From NCBI GenBank assembly GCA_031771865.1, contig JASISA010000042.1:551501-615500 (forward strand): DNA of 64,000 nucleotides, read 5' to 3'. Every line of letters starts with the position of its first letter. Position 1 is the stretch's first letter. The translations under genes and the position numbers were made by a program. Below the pieces are notes generated by a model. That model did no database searches. It was not told where the DNA came from and saw only the letters and a program-made list of their open reading frames with translations. This stretch comes from Nothophaeocryptopus gaeumannii. Taxonomy: Eukaryota; Ascomycota; Dothideomycetes; Mycosphaerellales; Mycosphaerellaceae. Shown here one piece after another: positions 19,609 to 30,555 of this stretch.

Positions 19609-21191
19609 ATGCGCTCTTTCAGCGCCTTGCCTACGTCGCTCCTCGCACTCGTCGCCTCCACTCTCACTGCCGCGCAGATCGAAAGCGAAACGCTGGAAAA
19701 TGGCCTTGTAATAGAACACACCTCAGGCCCCGTCGTCTGCGACAGACCTACGCGCCCGCACGATGTCATCTCCATGCACTACAAGGGCTTCCTCATAGAT
19801 GGTACCGAATTCGATGAGTCCTATAAGCGAGGGAAGCCTCTTGTTTTCACGTTAGGAGCAGGCGAAGTCATTCAAGGATGGGATCAGGGCCTGACCGGCA
19901 TGTGCATTGGGCAGAGCAGGAAGTTGACGATTCCGCCGGAGCTGGCATATGGAGCATCGGGTGCTGGAGGTGTTATCGGACCTGGAGCAACGCTAGTCTT
20001 CGAAACGAAGCTTATGGATATTGTCAAGCTTACGAAAGATCCTGCGCCGACGAGCTCGAAGACAGAGGATCTTTTCAGCATTGCTACCGTGCCAGCGACC
20101 CCTGAAGGCGCTGAGAAAGAGGCCGAGGAGAAAGTAGAGGAACCAGATCCACAAGTGGTGAATGAACATGGAGCACCGACGGATGGCCCACCACAGCAGG
20201 TGCGATGCCACCTGCTCGGTCCATTTGCTCTGCTTGTCCAGGGCGCGCTGGGGGCGCTGGCAGTCTTGGCTTTAGTCTGGAAGAGATGGCGAGAGGTGCC
20301 CAAGCGGCCGTGGAAGATCTTTTTCTTCGACGTGAGCAAGCAGATCTTCGGCTCTATGCTCACGCATATCATCAATCTAACGATGAGCATGCTCGGGAGC
20401 GTTGATATGGCGAACGCTGCAGCTCAAGCCGCGACTATGGAGGGCGCGCCCGCGCATGGTGGACGCAATCCAAATCCGTGCTCATTCTACTTACTCAATC
20501 TAGCGATTGACGTATGTTTGATCTCTTCCATTCGAATATACTAATACTGACTTGACTATAGACAACGCTCGGTGTACCGGTCCTCTACGTCCTCCTCAAG
20601 ATCCTCCACGCTCTGTTCAAGCGAACACCTCTCGCCAACCCTCCCGAGTCGATCAAGTCCGGCCACTATAATCAACCTCCGCGAGTGACTTGGTACCTCA
20701 AGCAACTTCTTATCTACTGTATCGCTCTCACGTTTATGAAGCTCTTCGTCTTCTTCCTCTTCATGGCCCTACCATGGCTACCGTGGATCGGCGACTGGGC
20801 ACTTCGCTGGACTGAAGGCAACGAGGCCCTGCAAATCGTTTTCGCTATGTTCGTCTTCCCACTTTGCATGAACGCTGCTCAATACTACATTATCGACAAC
20901 TTCATTATGGAGAAGAAGGACAAAGATGATCAGCAGGGCAAGTACGCCCAAGTTGCCGATGGAGGCGACGATGATTGGGATGACGATGAGACGCGGAGAA
21001 TGATTGATGATGATGACCGTACTGAAGTAAACACCGAGAGTGGGAGAAAGAGCGCGGATATTGATGTCGAAGAAGAGGAACCGCTTAAGGAGGTGGACCC
21101 GACTCCTATCCCTCAATACAGTGTACGAGAGGGTGAGGGCAGTACTTCGAGCAGTCCGATTAGGAAAGATGATTCCAAGAAGCGCTCATAA
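19609..21191 (+). CDS. FKBP-type peptidyl-prolyl isomerase fused to a STIMATE-family membrane protein
   Basis: Exons 19609-20511 and 20562-21191, with a 50-bp intron carrying ATACTAATAC, give 510 residues. Residues 1-22 are a signal peptide. Residues about 45-140 are a complete FKBP domain with the FK506-pocket residues conserved: YKG, EFDESY, VFTLGAGEVIQGW, LAYG and VFETKL. An acidic Pro/Glu linker leads directly into a STIMATE domain (yeast YPL162C / TMEM110 type): HLLGPFALLVQGALGALAVL, RPWKIFFFDVSKQIFGSML, LNLAIDTTLGVPVLYVLLK and two more spans, then an acidic, Lys-ended cytosolic tail. No stop, ATG or intron separates the halves. A signal peptide would place FKBP in the ER or vacuole lumen, topologically compatible with multispan STIMATE. 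The two are usually separate proteins as far as I know. Confidence 0.9.
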
Positions 21192-22094
21192 CAGCAGGAG
21201 TAATGTTGGTATACAACTTTGGAAGGCGTTCATGTATGTGATTAAATGACGATTTAGGACTTTACAGGACAAACATGTATTACGACAGGACAATATCACT
21301 TTCGAGGCCCGAGAGGCTTACAACTCTTTCACACTCACTCTCTCATCGTGCCTTTAACTCGGATTCGCGGCTTCAGCATCCGACATATACAAATTTTGGA
21401 TTCGTGCCTGTTCGCTCGATCCAAGCTAGATGCCCTCAAGCAGCTAGTCCACTGCGTCGAGCTCGATTGCAAGCCTTATACCGGACCGTGACGCTGTTGC
21501 GCAATACCACATACTGCCAGGTAAAGCATTCCTAGCGGTTCGAAATCATGGTCGCAATGGCAGGCATATATTTCACGTAAAGTGTAGCAGTCGAAACTTC
21601 GGGACCCGCGGTAGAGATGCCGCACCTGTCCTTATGTCTGCAGCAAATGATGGTGGTTAGCAATATGGAAACAACGTTCTTACGTCGAGGTCCTTTTCAC
21701 ATTGGACGTCGATTCTAGCGGTAGCTACAGATCCAGCAAGCTCGATGCCTGGGAACGATAGGCGGGTCGACATGGGCCGCTTCCTACAAACGAGGTTTGT
21801 GTGTACAGGTGCACCGTGTCTGGATCGTAGGACTCTGCAAGTGAAGGTTCAGCTCTTTGGTCTCATAGGTTTGTTAGGAGCTGGAACGTGCTTACAGCTA
21901 GAGTATGCAGCAAAGACTCCACACGCTGCCATTGAATCAGGCTGTAAGTAGAGAAACATAATGTATAAGAGGTCTCTGTTGGGATTTTAAACGAACAAGC
22001 AATAGTATGTACCGTTTCTGCCTTTATACATTGGCCTCTACTTCTCAAACCAAGAGACTAATGAACGAGAGCCCGCCCGCGAGTTCTAGAAACG
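21192..22094. other. No gene seen
   Basis: 3' flank of the FKBP-STIMATE gene and intergenic sequence, with only short chance frames. Confidence 0.35.
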
Positions 22095-22181
22095 ATGGAC
22101 ATCAATACCCTTGTCACTATCCTCTTCGGCGTGATAGCTACATTGATCGCCTTACTAGGTCTTCTGTTTGCCTATATGTAG
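22095..22181 (+). CDS. Possible 28-residue single-span membrane peptide
   Basis: The ATG at 22095 opens MDINTLVTILFGVIATLIAL followed by eight more mostly hydrophobic residues and a TAG. The first residues (MDxNT) plus one clean transmembrane helix resemble the start of small membrane proteins or membrane-anchored exons common in Dothideomycete gene sets, so this may be a first exon whose continuation is lost. There is no expression evidence. Confidence 0.3.
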   Translation: MDINTLVTILFGVIATLIALLGLLFAYM

Positions 22182-22554
22182 TGTGTCGCCCTATTGCTGT
22201 TATTGATCGATCAAACCTCTAATATAACGCAGATAGCTTGACGCATGCGACCTCGCTGCCAACATTCAACCCAATCGGCCCCGCCTACCATCGATCATTC
22301 GAACACATTAGATCATGGGAGACAATTCAGATGCTTCGAAATTAAGATGGACATTGAAATCAACGAGTATGGGAATTAGAGGATTATAGACAATAACAGA
22401 GGGTCTGATCGATGTCAGTCAATGAGAATGTCTGTAGGCCATCGATCATCGTTGACAGTCTGCAGTAAAACCACCATAGCACGACAATCGTATAGTATAC
22501 ATCACGTTGTCGTCCGCCAATCGACTTCATTGATAATTTCCAGCAGCGACGAAC

Positions 22555-22942
22555 ATGGCCTTAGTAGCGCACGTCGCATTGGATACAGCGGAGCTCCTCT
22601 AGAACATCCTCCTGTCTCTCGATACCCGAACGCTACTACTGTCGCAGCGCGTGAGCAAGACATTCCAGGAAGCCATACGCAACTCGAAGAAGCTACAGCG
22701 TGCCCTCTTCTTCGAGCCTGTGTCGGTGGTTGACTTACGCTTTGACAATCGTGCAAAAGGTAAGTCTTGGTGATCCCATTACCACGAGCCATCTAACAAC
22801 TGAAGCCTGGCACGAACCACAGCCCGCTCTAGATGCTCCGAAACCCGCCCTCCTCGGGAAACCCCTCCTCCCTCGGGCCTTCCAATTCCCAGCCAAGCGA
22901 GACTGTAGATATCGGGGCATGATCGTTGGTAGATTTGGCTGA
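22555..22942 (+). pseudogene. F-box-like protein, broken
   Basis: From the ATG at 22555 the frame reads VALDTAELL, a TAG at 22600-22602, then ILLSLDTRTLLLSQRVSKTF, IRNSKKLQRALFF and EPVSVVDLR. This is the characteristic start of the short F-box family also seen at 6310, which normally has an acidic residue or Gln where the TAG stands. A GTAAGT follows at 22760, with a plausible downstream exon at about 22806-22942 (LLGKPLLPRAFQFPAKRDC). The rest of the family's C-terminal part could not be traced. Confidence 0.6.
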
Positions 22943-23781
22943 TTTCATGGTCGCAGTCACATGCCTGATGTAGCTGACGCAGGCGAAAAGGTTTACCTAG
23001 ATTAGAGTCTCAAACGGGAAAGCAGAGGATCGAAGGTCCAGCTTGCTTCTCAGGTAAGTCTCTTCCTTGGAAATGCGAGCAGACGACCGAGTCGGCACAA
23101 TCATTGAGGCCACAATGCCTGAGGGGTTTGTTGTCTTCTGCCGGTAAGTCTAGCAGATATGCACAATGAATGATAGCGGCGCCTTACAGGGTGGTGAAGA
23201 TCCGCTTAAAGAGTCTCACAATCTGACAGGATCTCTGCTCGGCCTCTTAGCTGAGAAGCTGCGACAGCGTCCAAGGTGAGACGTTGATGACTTTCACCGA
23301 TGTGAGGTCCAGGTAGGTCAAGCGGACATCAACACTACCTCAGCACGTCAAATGTAACGGAAAAAGATCTGGTACCACTACCGCCTCGCACCCCACCTAA
23401 AGACGGCCAATGGATGTCGACCGAAAAGACTACCTATCAGCTAAGGGGTTTCCTACCAGTGATATGCTTCCGTACCAAGCCTCTTTGGATCTAGCGCTTC
23501 GCATACGATCTTACCTCATCACAACAACTGCCGTCGGCTTTCCAGACGTGAGCGCCCTCGACTTCGCCTTCGATGTCTTCTCGTCATGACATTTTTGATC
23601 CAGCTCCCGAGACTTGTGCGAGGTTAACGACCTTCATCTGTCGGCCGACATTGAACCTGTGGACTCCTCAGACACCATAGCAAGAGCAAACATGTGTAAA
23701 ATGATCTCGATAGCGACCGTAGAATCCGCGCTCACCTATTCACAATCCATCCTACGGAGCTAATATCCTTGGACGAGACCC
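22943..23781. other. No gene resolved; possible further F-box decay products
   Basis: Several GTAAGT-like and AG-ended stretches occur, but no frame could be assembled. Confidence 0.3.
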
Positions 23782-24321
23782 ATGGATTTAGAAGACACAT
23801 CCACAGACTCGGGAAGCTCCCTAGAATGCCATGACGAGTCCAAACAACGAGATCTCATCGCCCACATAGAAGGCATCGTCTCAAACTTCCTCGACGCCGT
23901 TAACCGCCGAGAAGTGGAAGAAGACGCTCCCATCTGGGTCAACTTCGCCCAAATCTTCCGCGCAGAAGCCGAAGGCCCAGCCGCCACAGCAATTCTGCCC
24001 GGCAAAAACGACATGTCGGTCCACAACAACACCAACGTTAAAACGCTCGATGAATTCAAAGCGTGGCGGAGAGAAGTGAAATTGAATTTTCCGGCGCATG
24101 GGTTAGAGGTGCATAGTATGAGTACGGGGATCAACGAGGATGGGAAAGGGGCGCAGGTTTTCTCGTATTGTGAGATTGCGGGAATTCCGGAGGGCATCAG
24201 GAGGCCTACGATGGCGGTTTTTGAGCTGAGGTTGATGGGGAGGGATCGGGGGAGGGAGCAGAGGAATTGGAGGATTGTGAGGTTGAGGACTCTGCCTGGG
24301 ATTCCGATGAGGGGTTTTTGA
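23782..24321 (+). CDS. Conserved fungal hypothetical protein, possible NTF2-like fold
   Basis: A single-exon ATG frame of 179 residues. An acidic Ser-rich start precedes a helix (IVSNFLDAVNRREVEE), a central region with FAQIFRAEAEGPAATAI and a helix FKAWRREVKLNFPAHGLEVH, then strands ending in RNWRIVRLRTLPGIP. The order of N-terminal helices followed by strands, ending on a Trp-Arg-Ile strand, is compatible with an NTF2/SnoaL-like domain, but no signature proves it. There is no signal peptide or membrane span. Codon use becomes markedly G-rich after 24060 compared with the first half. Function unknown. Confidence 0.65.
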   Translation: MDLEDTSTDSGSSLECHDESKQRDLIAHIEGIVSNFLDAVNRREVEEDAPIWVNFAQIFRAEAEGPAATAILPGKNDMSVHNNTNVKTLDEFKAWRREVKLNFPAHGLEVHSMSTGINEDGKGAQVFSYCEIAGIPEGIRRPTMAVFELRLMGRDRGREQRNWRIVRLRTLPGIPMRGF

Positions 24322-25491
24322 GGACCAGTGACGGAAAAGGGATTACAGGATGGCATCCTATTTCAGATGATTTGGCCATACTGTTTGATGTTCTTCATAC
24401 CCGCATCTTTGTACTTCATGGCCAGGATAAGCCTACTCGTTGTTGCGTTTAGTAGTCTTGCTTCGTTGCCTGAAGGTACGTATCAAACCGTGTAGTGGGC
24501 CAATGTACTCCACATCTGTAGTAGGAATGGGCGAGGAGGAGCTGTCCAAGTCTCAATTCACGGGCTTCGCGTTCCTCCTGCGATTAGCGATCTCTTCAGC
24601 ATCACGTGTCCCTGTCCATCAATGTCCTCCCCTCCCATGCCTCCCAAAACGCCAAATCACTACCTCACCTCCTCCCATCCCATCAATTCATCTCACATCT
24701 CCTCCTTCCCATCCTTCCCATCTCCACTTCCGCCCCAAAACCCGAACGCAGCCTTCACCATCCCGAACGCCGGACCTTTACTACCCATCAGTCACCCAGT
24801 ACCCGGTTTCCTAGATTCCGGGCTGCTTGCCCATGGGAGGATAGCTTTTGCCCTCCTTCTCGACTTTCGGTTCGCAGGTGCAGCGGTCTGATGCTGGGAT
24901 GGAGTCCATGACCTATGGAGGATGTGTTAGCAGGTGTCAGGAGGGAAGGGAAGGAGTGGCGAGGAAGGGAGGGGAGGTGAGTTTTACCATTGGCACGTGA
25001 GAGCCGCATCCCCACCAGGTCGTCTTGGAGCAAGTTCCGCAGACTGCTTGTTTGCACATCTTGATGTTCAAGTCTATCGTGAGCTGATGATGGTGGTGTT
25101 GATTGTGAAAGGGTAAGGGCGATCCAAGGTCTTATATCGGACCCCACTCTACGGCATCGGCGACTTCATCGACTTCACGCCGATCAGATAAGATCCAGAC
25201 ACGGTCTGTGCGATTCATCTCAACTACAGGAAACAAATACTTGGATCGGCATTCGATGCTAAAGCGGTGTACTGCAGGCCATGTCCGAGGGAGAGCGCTG
25301 CAACGGTTACACGAAGACTTCGGACGTAAGTTCCCAGCTTCGCCGATTATTCGAGAGTCGCCGACAGTTTCGCATGGCATTAGAACAAAGCGCTAGAGGA
25401 ACTGGAAAGGATGCGCGCCTCAGAAAGTGACAACATAATGCCTCTCTCGTACTCTATCTTTGCAACTTTTGAACCAGATGATCTACATCGA
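24322..25491. other. 1.2-kb stretch without a supported gene
   Basis: A Pro/Ser-rich 89-codon ATG frame at 24622-24891 (plus) ends hydrophobically but is low-complexity and unsupported. No other frame is convincing. Confidence 0.35.
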
Positions 25492-27319
25492 TCAGTCAAA
25501 GGTGATCTTCGTCGCCGCCTTCATATCCGCTGTATCTTTATAAAATGCTCCGTAGGCATCGTGACCCTTCTTCTTGACTGTCGTTCCAAACTTCATGAGC
25601 TCCTCTGGTACCGGCTGATTGGCACCCTTCATAACATTGATCAGTGCGCCAGCAAGGTGCTTTTCGGTCTGAGTGAAGAAAGTAATGGCTCGCCCATCTT
25701 GGCCGGCTCGTCCAGTTCTACGTGAATGTCAGTATTGCATAGAATTGCCGAGAGTACTGTGGTTCTTACCTTCCGATTCTGTGAACATAATCCTCGACCG
25801 TGAGAGGGAACGTCACATTGATCACAACCTTCACGGCTGGAATATCCAGCCCTCTGGCGGCGACATCGGTAGCTACAAGCAGTGGAACTTGCCCAGTCTT
25901 GAAAGCCTCCAATGCCTCCATGCGCTTTTGTTGGCTTAGGTCTCCGTGAATGCCATTCACCGGGAACCCTCTTCTCCGGATAGACTCCTCAACCCGAGCG
26001 GCTTCTTTCTTGTACAAGCAGAAAACCAATATCCTGTCCTTCCTATTCCTTCCTGACTGATATTGCTTCAGCAATTCAAAAAGCCGGTTTTGTTTACCAA
26101 ACTCCTCTGTGACTTCCACCTCTTGAACAATTCGCCTGTTCGCTCGCAGCTCACCGTCTGCATTGTCACCGATCGTGATTCGGACAGGGTCGCGAAGGAA
26201 TTCGGAGGCAAGTCTGCGCACTTCGGGCGGCCAAGTCGCGGTAAACATGACGGTCTGCCTTTCGGCGCTCGGTGCTGCAGCAGTGATGATTTTTCGAATA
26301 TCCTGCTCGAAACCCTTGTCAAGCATACGATCAGCTTCATCGAGGACAAGGTAGCTCGCGTTGGACAGATCGATTGTGCCGTCTCCGAGGAAGTCATTGA
26401 GTCTCCCTGGTGTCGCGACTACGATGTGAGCTCCGTTAAGTTCTCTTCGTTGATCGTCCTTGCTAGTACCGCCATATACGCAAACAGCCTTTAAGCCCTT
26501 TGGATTGCAGAGCTTGACCATCTGCTCTTGAATCTGGAGTGCAAGCTCTCTTGTGGGACTGACGATGCAGACCTGCACGCGCTTCTCGTCCTTCTTGATC
26601 CGATTCACGACAGGCACACCAAACGCGAATGTCTTTCCGGAGCCAGTCTCAGCTACACCAATCAAGTCTCTGCCATTGATCAAATATGGCCAAGTTGCGG
26701 CCTGAATGGGAGTTGGCGCGCTAAAGCCTTTGAAGTAAGCTTGTCGAGATGCTTCGTCGAATGGCAGAGCGTTGAATGACAGTATGGGCCCAGTGCTCTC
26801 TGCCTTCGGATCTTCCACAGCGATATGCTTCTCTTTGTAGTATGTGGCTGCTTCGTCCTTGCTGACGCCGGAGACCTTCGCGACGGGCGCATCAGTCGCA
26901 GTAGCATCAGTCTTGATATCCAGTGTACCGTTCGCGGCCTTTTCAGCCTTTCGGCCTGCTTTCTCGGCCTTCTTTTGTGCCTTCTTCTTAGCCTTGTCGG
27001 CAGCGTCATCGTCGCCTTTCGCATCTGCGACAGAGTCCGCTACCTCGTGCGCCGCTGCTGCTTTGGCCGCTTCCTTCTTCGCGCGTTTCAAGGCCTTGCG
27101 CTCTTCCTTCGACAGACCCTCCTCCTCCTCAACAGGTGTCTCCGCGGCGGGAGTCGCAATGGCACCTAAGACATCGCTCCCCAACTTTGCCTTCTTCTCC
27201 TTCTTGTCTTTCTTTTCCTTCTGGTCTTTCTTTTCCTTCTTGTCCTTCTTTTGCTTTTTGCTGCCGACCTCTCCTGCGTCCGCAGCGACCTCGGCCTCTT
27301 CTCTCGTGCGTTTTGACAT
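25492..27319 (-). CDS. DBP3: ATP-dependent RNA helicase Dbp3 (DEAD box)
   Basis: Exons 27319-25770 and 25717-25492 (intron 25718-25769) give 591 residues. Residues 1-150 are the Lys/Glu/Ala-rich tail with KKEKK repeats typical of nucleolar Dbp3. The helicase core follows: Q-motif region FSAPTPIQ at 199-206, Walker A AETGSGKT at 223-230, PTREL at 255-259, DEAD at 327-330, the motif III position TAT at 360-362, ARGLD, and HRIGRTGRAGQ spanning the splice. Dbp3 acts in the nucleolus in 35S pre-rRNA processing for the large subunit. I place the start at the internal MSKRTREE (27319); 53 further in-frame upstream codons lack family character. It is divergent from the Zn2Cys6 gene at 28000, sharing a 680-bp promoter. 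Confidence 0.95.
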
Positions 27320-27430
27320 TGTGTAATGCGACAGTGTGTGGTGTGGAGAGACTTGTCTAGCCAAGGGAACTTTTTCCGATCTCAGATCTCTTGGCGCGGG
27401 CCGAACCGCCGAAATCCCGATCACCTCACT

Positions 27431-27533
27431 TACTGGGTTTCGCAATTCGGTTGAGACTTCTAAGACAAAAGTCGACACCTCTCGACCGTCATCGACTTCT
27501 GTCTGAATCTCAACCGAATTGCGAAACCCAGTA
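27431..27533. repeat. Inverted repeat in the DBP3/Zn2Cys6 divergent promoter
   Basis: 27431-27456 and 27508-27533 are perfect 26-bp inverted repeats (one arm contains GGGTTTCGCAATTCGGTTGA). Pairing continues imperfectly inward (AAGACAAAAGTCGA against TCGACTTCTGTCT), so a stem of about 45 bp around a short loop is possible. It lies about 110 bp upstream of the DBP3 start. Confidence 0.8.
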
Positions 27534-27999
27534 TCTTTGCGGTCGTTCCGTCCGCAGGCTTCAAAGCGCTAGCGCCCTGTTGCTGAACAATCCCATGTTG
27601 ACGTTGTTCCCTTCTTGCTGCTATATGCGCGTTGAAATACCCGAGCGATAGTACCTTCCTCACCCTTCGCGACTGGCGTACGCCCTTCGCCCGCCTACCC
27701 GCACACATCGCGACGCCGGAGAAGACGTCGATATCGCCCGCGATCACCACCTGCTGGGAACCCACATAGAAACACCCCCCATACCTCCATCCGACCCCGA
27801 TGGCTCGTCTCTGCCGGTGACTGGAGCACCGATATTGCTTGCGCCCGAACGACGCTCCAGAGCATAATCGATTGCAGAAGCGCAGCCTTGCGCTTTGCTG
27901 ATGCCGTGCGATCCTTCGACTCCTGTCAGCATCGCTCTCGAGACCGACGAGGTCTTGACTGTACCTTGCACAGCTTTCTGCTCGTTGAGAAGATAGGAT

Positions 28000-30366
28000 A
28001 TGCCGAGGCCAAAGAAAGAGGCGGGCGCGGAGCCCAAGAAACGAAGTCGGACGGGATGCTGGCCTTGCAAAGCGAGGAAGGTCAAATGCGGCGAGGAACG
28101 GCCGAGGTGTCTGAATTGCGCGAAGAGCGGTGAGACGTGCGACTACAGCATCCGGCTGAACTGGGGAGGGCGGAATAGAAAGGACAAAGCTGGGACACCG
28201 AGCGACGCTGGCAGCTTCACGTTCGTCACGACTCCCACTTCGTCTTCGCACGCAAAACCCAAGAGCAGCGGTCATGAGCACATATTCTCGTCTCAGCACA
28301 TCGCGACTGCACCTTCGCGCCCCCCGAGCAGCCATCTTTCAGAGCTCCCGACGCCAGAGCCCACTCCCAATGGAGAGGGGCCCATCATTGACCCTCGCTT
28401 GCGCCTGGGCCAGCCACGAACCCGAAGTCAAGAATACGCAGGAGGCGGCTATGCACCTCCATACTCTCCCGCCTATGGCAGTGCGCTTCAGTCGCCGACA
28501 TCGACGGAGCGCACATCACCGACTTCCGCGCCGGCCGGCGAGGAGTTTAGCTGGTCACCTCAGCATCGCGCAAAGAGAGTAAAGCTCAACAGCCCGCCGC
28601 TGTCGCAGCCTAGCCCAGTATTCGCCGTTCCGCAATATCCGGGCCAGAGTGAGCAGTCTCCTGGCTCAACACACTTCACACCACATAGCATCAGCAGCGT
28701 GGTCCACACTCCTGCCACGCCTGGCTCGAGCATCAATTCGGGGTCCCCGTACCCACCTCAACCAGCGGCATTGAATCCGCAGCAGGATCCTCCAGACCTG
28801 CATAGATTGTCGGTCAAGTCTTTGCTCTCAGATCCTGCGGAAGAGAGTGAGCGTCCGAGGTTCATGAGGAACGAAAGCCATGGATACCGCACTTACGGAT
28901 ATGACCATGGGTTTCCGGATCTGGACGTGCCACGCAACGACGACAACAACGTTGTCTTGCCAAAGTCTCCAGACCTACGTCGAGCCAGCGCTGCTGTATC
29001 GGAAGTCAGCACGTCGAGTGGTGAGGTAGATGCGAAGCAGATTGCCTTTGAGCCCGGTGGGTACTATGCGCAGCCTGTGCCCATCAAGATTCCCAGAGCG
29101 CTCGAGCCTCTGCCTCACGAGCTGCTCAGCAACCAGATGAATCTCCTTTATTTCCATCACTTCATCAACCACACCGGTCGCATAATGGTGCCTCATGACT
29201 GTCCGGAGAATCCGTTCCGAGGCGTGCTGCCCCAAATGGCGGTGCGCAACACGCACCTTCTCCATTTGCTCCTTGCATTCTCCGCGTCTCACCGGGCAAA
29301 ACTCTTGGATCATCCGGAGCCCGCGAATCGCATCGCGGGGTGGATGGCGGATGTGCTCCCGGCGCTGCGTCAAGCGCTCAATGAGCCGTCGTCACCTGGC
29401 GCAACCGACCCTACCGACCCATCATCACTGGCTCCGTTGGCGACTGCCATCATGCTCGCCTCCTTGGAGATCGTGACGCCGAACACCTTCTCCATTCGTA
29501 TACCGTGGCAGCAGCACCTGCAGGTTGCGCGACAGATGATTGTTGCCAAAGGTGGCCTGCATCACCTCGCGCAACGTGCAGATGGTGCCCGTGATAAGGC
29601 AATCTTCTTTCTCTCGCGATGGTTTGCATACCTGGACGTTCTTGGGAGTCTGTCTAATCGACATGAACAACCCCTCTTCGGAGCATATCTCGAGGACGGA
29701 GGTGGTCTGTGGCTTGTCAACCGCGACAATGAAGAGATATATCAGATTGACTGCTTCTTCGGCTTCTCAGGACGTTGCATAGCGCTGCTGGCCCAGGTCG
29801 CCGAACTGTCGGCTCAGTGCGACAATCAGCGTATTGACCCGGTCACGAATCAAGTTAAGGCCGGGTGGAGACCATCAATGGAAGTCAGACAGCAGGCCGA
29901 GGAATTGAAGAAGCGTCTCAATGCTAGTGCGAATACCGTATTTCGTGGATGCATGCACACCGACCCGAACAATCCCCAGGCGACTGAGGCCAAAGACGAG
30001 CGAGACGCCGAGGAAATTTATGCCACAAATGAGGCATACCACTGGGCAGGCCTCATCCACCTTGCACGTCGCGTGCTGGCCCAGTCGTCCTCAGATCCCG
30101 AGTTGCAGCTGTCAGTTCAGAAGGTGATACGTTCACTGCAAAAAGTCCGTCGCGGCAGCAGCGCAGAGTCCTGTCTGCTGTTTCCGATGTTCACGGCTGG
30201 TTGCGAAGCGCAACGCGAAGGTCAACGCACGCTGTTCATGGACCGCTTGAAGGCCGTGGAAGGATGGGGCATGTCTCATGTTGGACGTGCCCGGCAGTTG
30301 ATGCAGACTGTGTGGGACACTGGGAAGCCATGGGAGACGCTCGTCAATGGAGAGTTCTTCGGCTAG
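28000..30366 (+). CDS. Zn(II)2Cys6 transcription factor
   Basis: A single-exon frame of 788 residues. Cys20, 23, 30, 37, 40 and 47 form a Gal4-type binuclear zinc cluster (GCWPCKARKVKCGEERPRC, then NCAKSGETC), preceded by a basic stretch. Residues about 60-340 are Ser/Pro-rich and disordered. The rest is the helical fungal-specific transcription factor domain of the Fungal_trans_2 type (NQMNLLYFHHFINHTGRIM near residue 380, LLHLLLAFSASHRAKLLDH, FFLSRWFAYLDVLGSLSNRH). It is a sequence-specific nuclear regulator whose target genes cannot be inferred here. The left neighbour is divergent DBP3 and the right neighbour is the decayed MFS permease. Confidence 0.92.
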   Translation: MPRPKKEAGAEPKKRSRTGCWPCKARKVKCGEERPRCLNCAKSGETCDYSIRLNWGGRNRKDKAGTPSDAGSFTFVTTPTSSSHAKPKSSGHEHIFSSQHIATAPSRPPSSHLSELPTPEPTPNGEGPIIDPRLRLGQPRTRSQEYAGGGYAPPYSPAYGSALQSPTSTERTSPTSAPAGEEFSWSPQHRAKRVKLNSPPLSQPSPVFAVPQYPGQSEQSPGSTHFTPHSISSVVHTPATPGSSINSGSPYPPQPAALNPQQDPPDLHRLSVKSLLSDPAEESERPRFMRNESHGYRTYGYDHGFPDLDVPRNDDNNVVLPKSPDLRRASAAVSEVSTSSGEVDAKQIAFEPGGYYAQPVPIKIPRALEPLPHELLSNQMNLLYFHHFINHTGRIMVPHDCPENPFRGVLPQMAVRNTHLLHLLLAFSASHRAKLLDHPEPANRIAGWMADVLPALRQALNEPSSPGATDPTDPSSLAPLATAIMLASLEIVTPNTFSIRIPWQQHLQVARQMIVAKGGLHHLAQRADGARDKAIFFLSRWFAYLDVLGSLSNRHEQPLFGAYLEDGGGLWLVNRDNEEIYQIDCFFGFSGRCIALLAQVAELSAQCDNQRIDPVTNQVKAGWRPSMEVRQQAEELKKRLNASANTVFRGCMHTDPNNPQATEAKDERDAEEIYATNEAYHWAGLIHLARRVLAQSSSDPELQLSVQKVIRSLQKVRRGSSAESCLLFPMFTAGCEAQREGQRTLFMDRLKAVEGWGMSHVGRARQLMQTVWDTGKPWETLVNGEFFG

Positions 30367-30555
30367 AGTGAAGTAACGGCATGATGTGGGTAGGATAATG
30401 CGACACGATGGCACGTTACACGATGCATTCCGAATCTTTAACCAATGGCCCAAACTATTGCAGCGCCTAGTACGACAGCGATGTACCAGCTGACATGTTG
30501 AACCGTGACATGGCCCGAATGATAGTGATAGAAACGATGTCAATAGTAGCTTTCA

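Noticed and set aside
27460..28335. 291-codon minus-strand frame between DBP3 and the Zn2Cys6 gene
   Set aside because: It overlaps the start of the clearly real Zn2Cys6 gene on the other strand and crosses the inverted repeat; its composition is Arg/Ser/Cys-rich as expected of a shadow frame.
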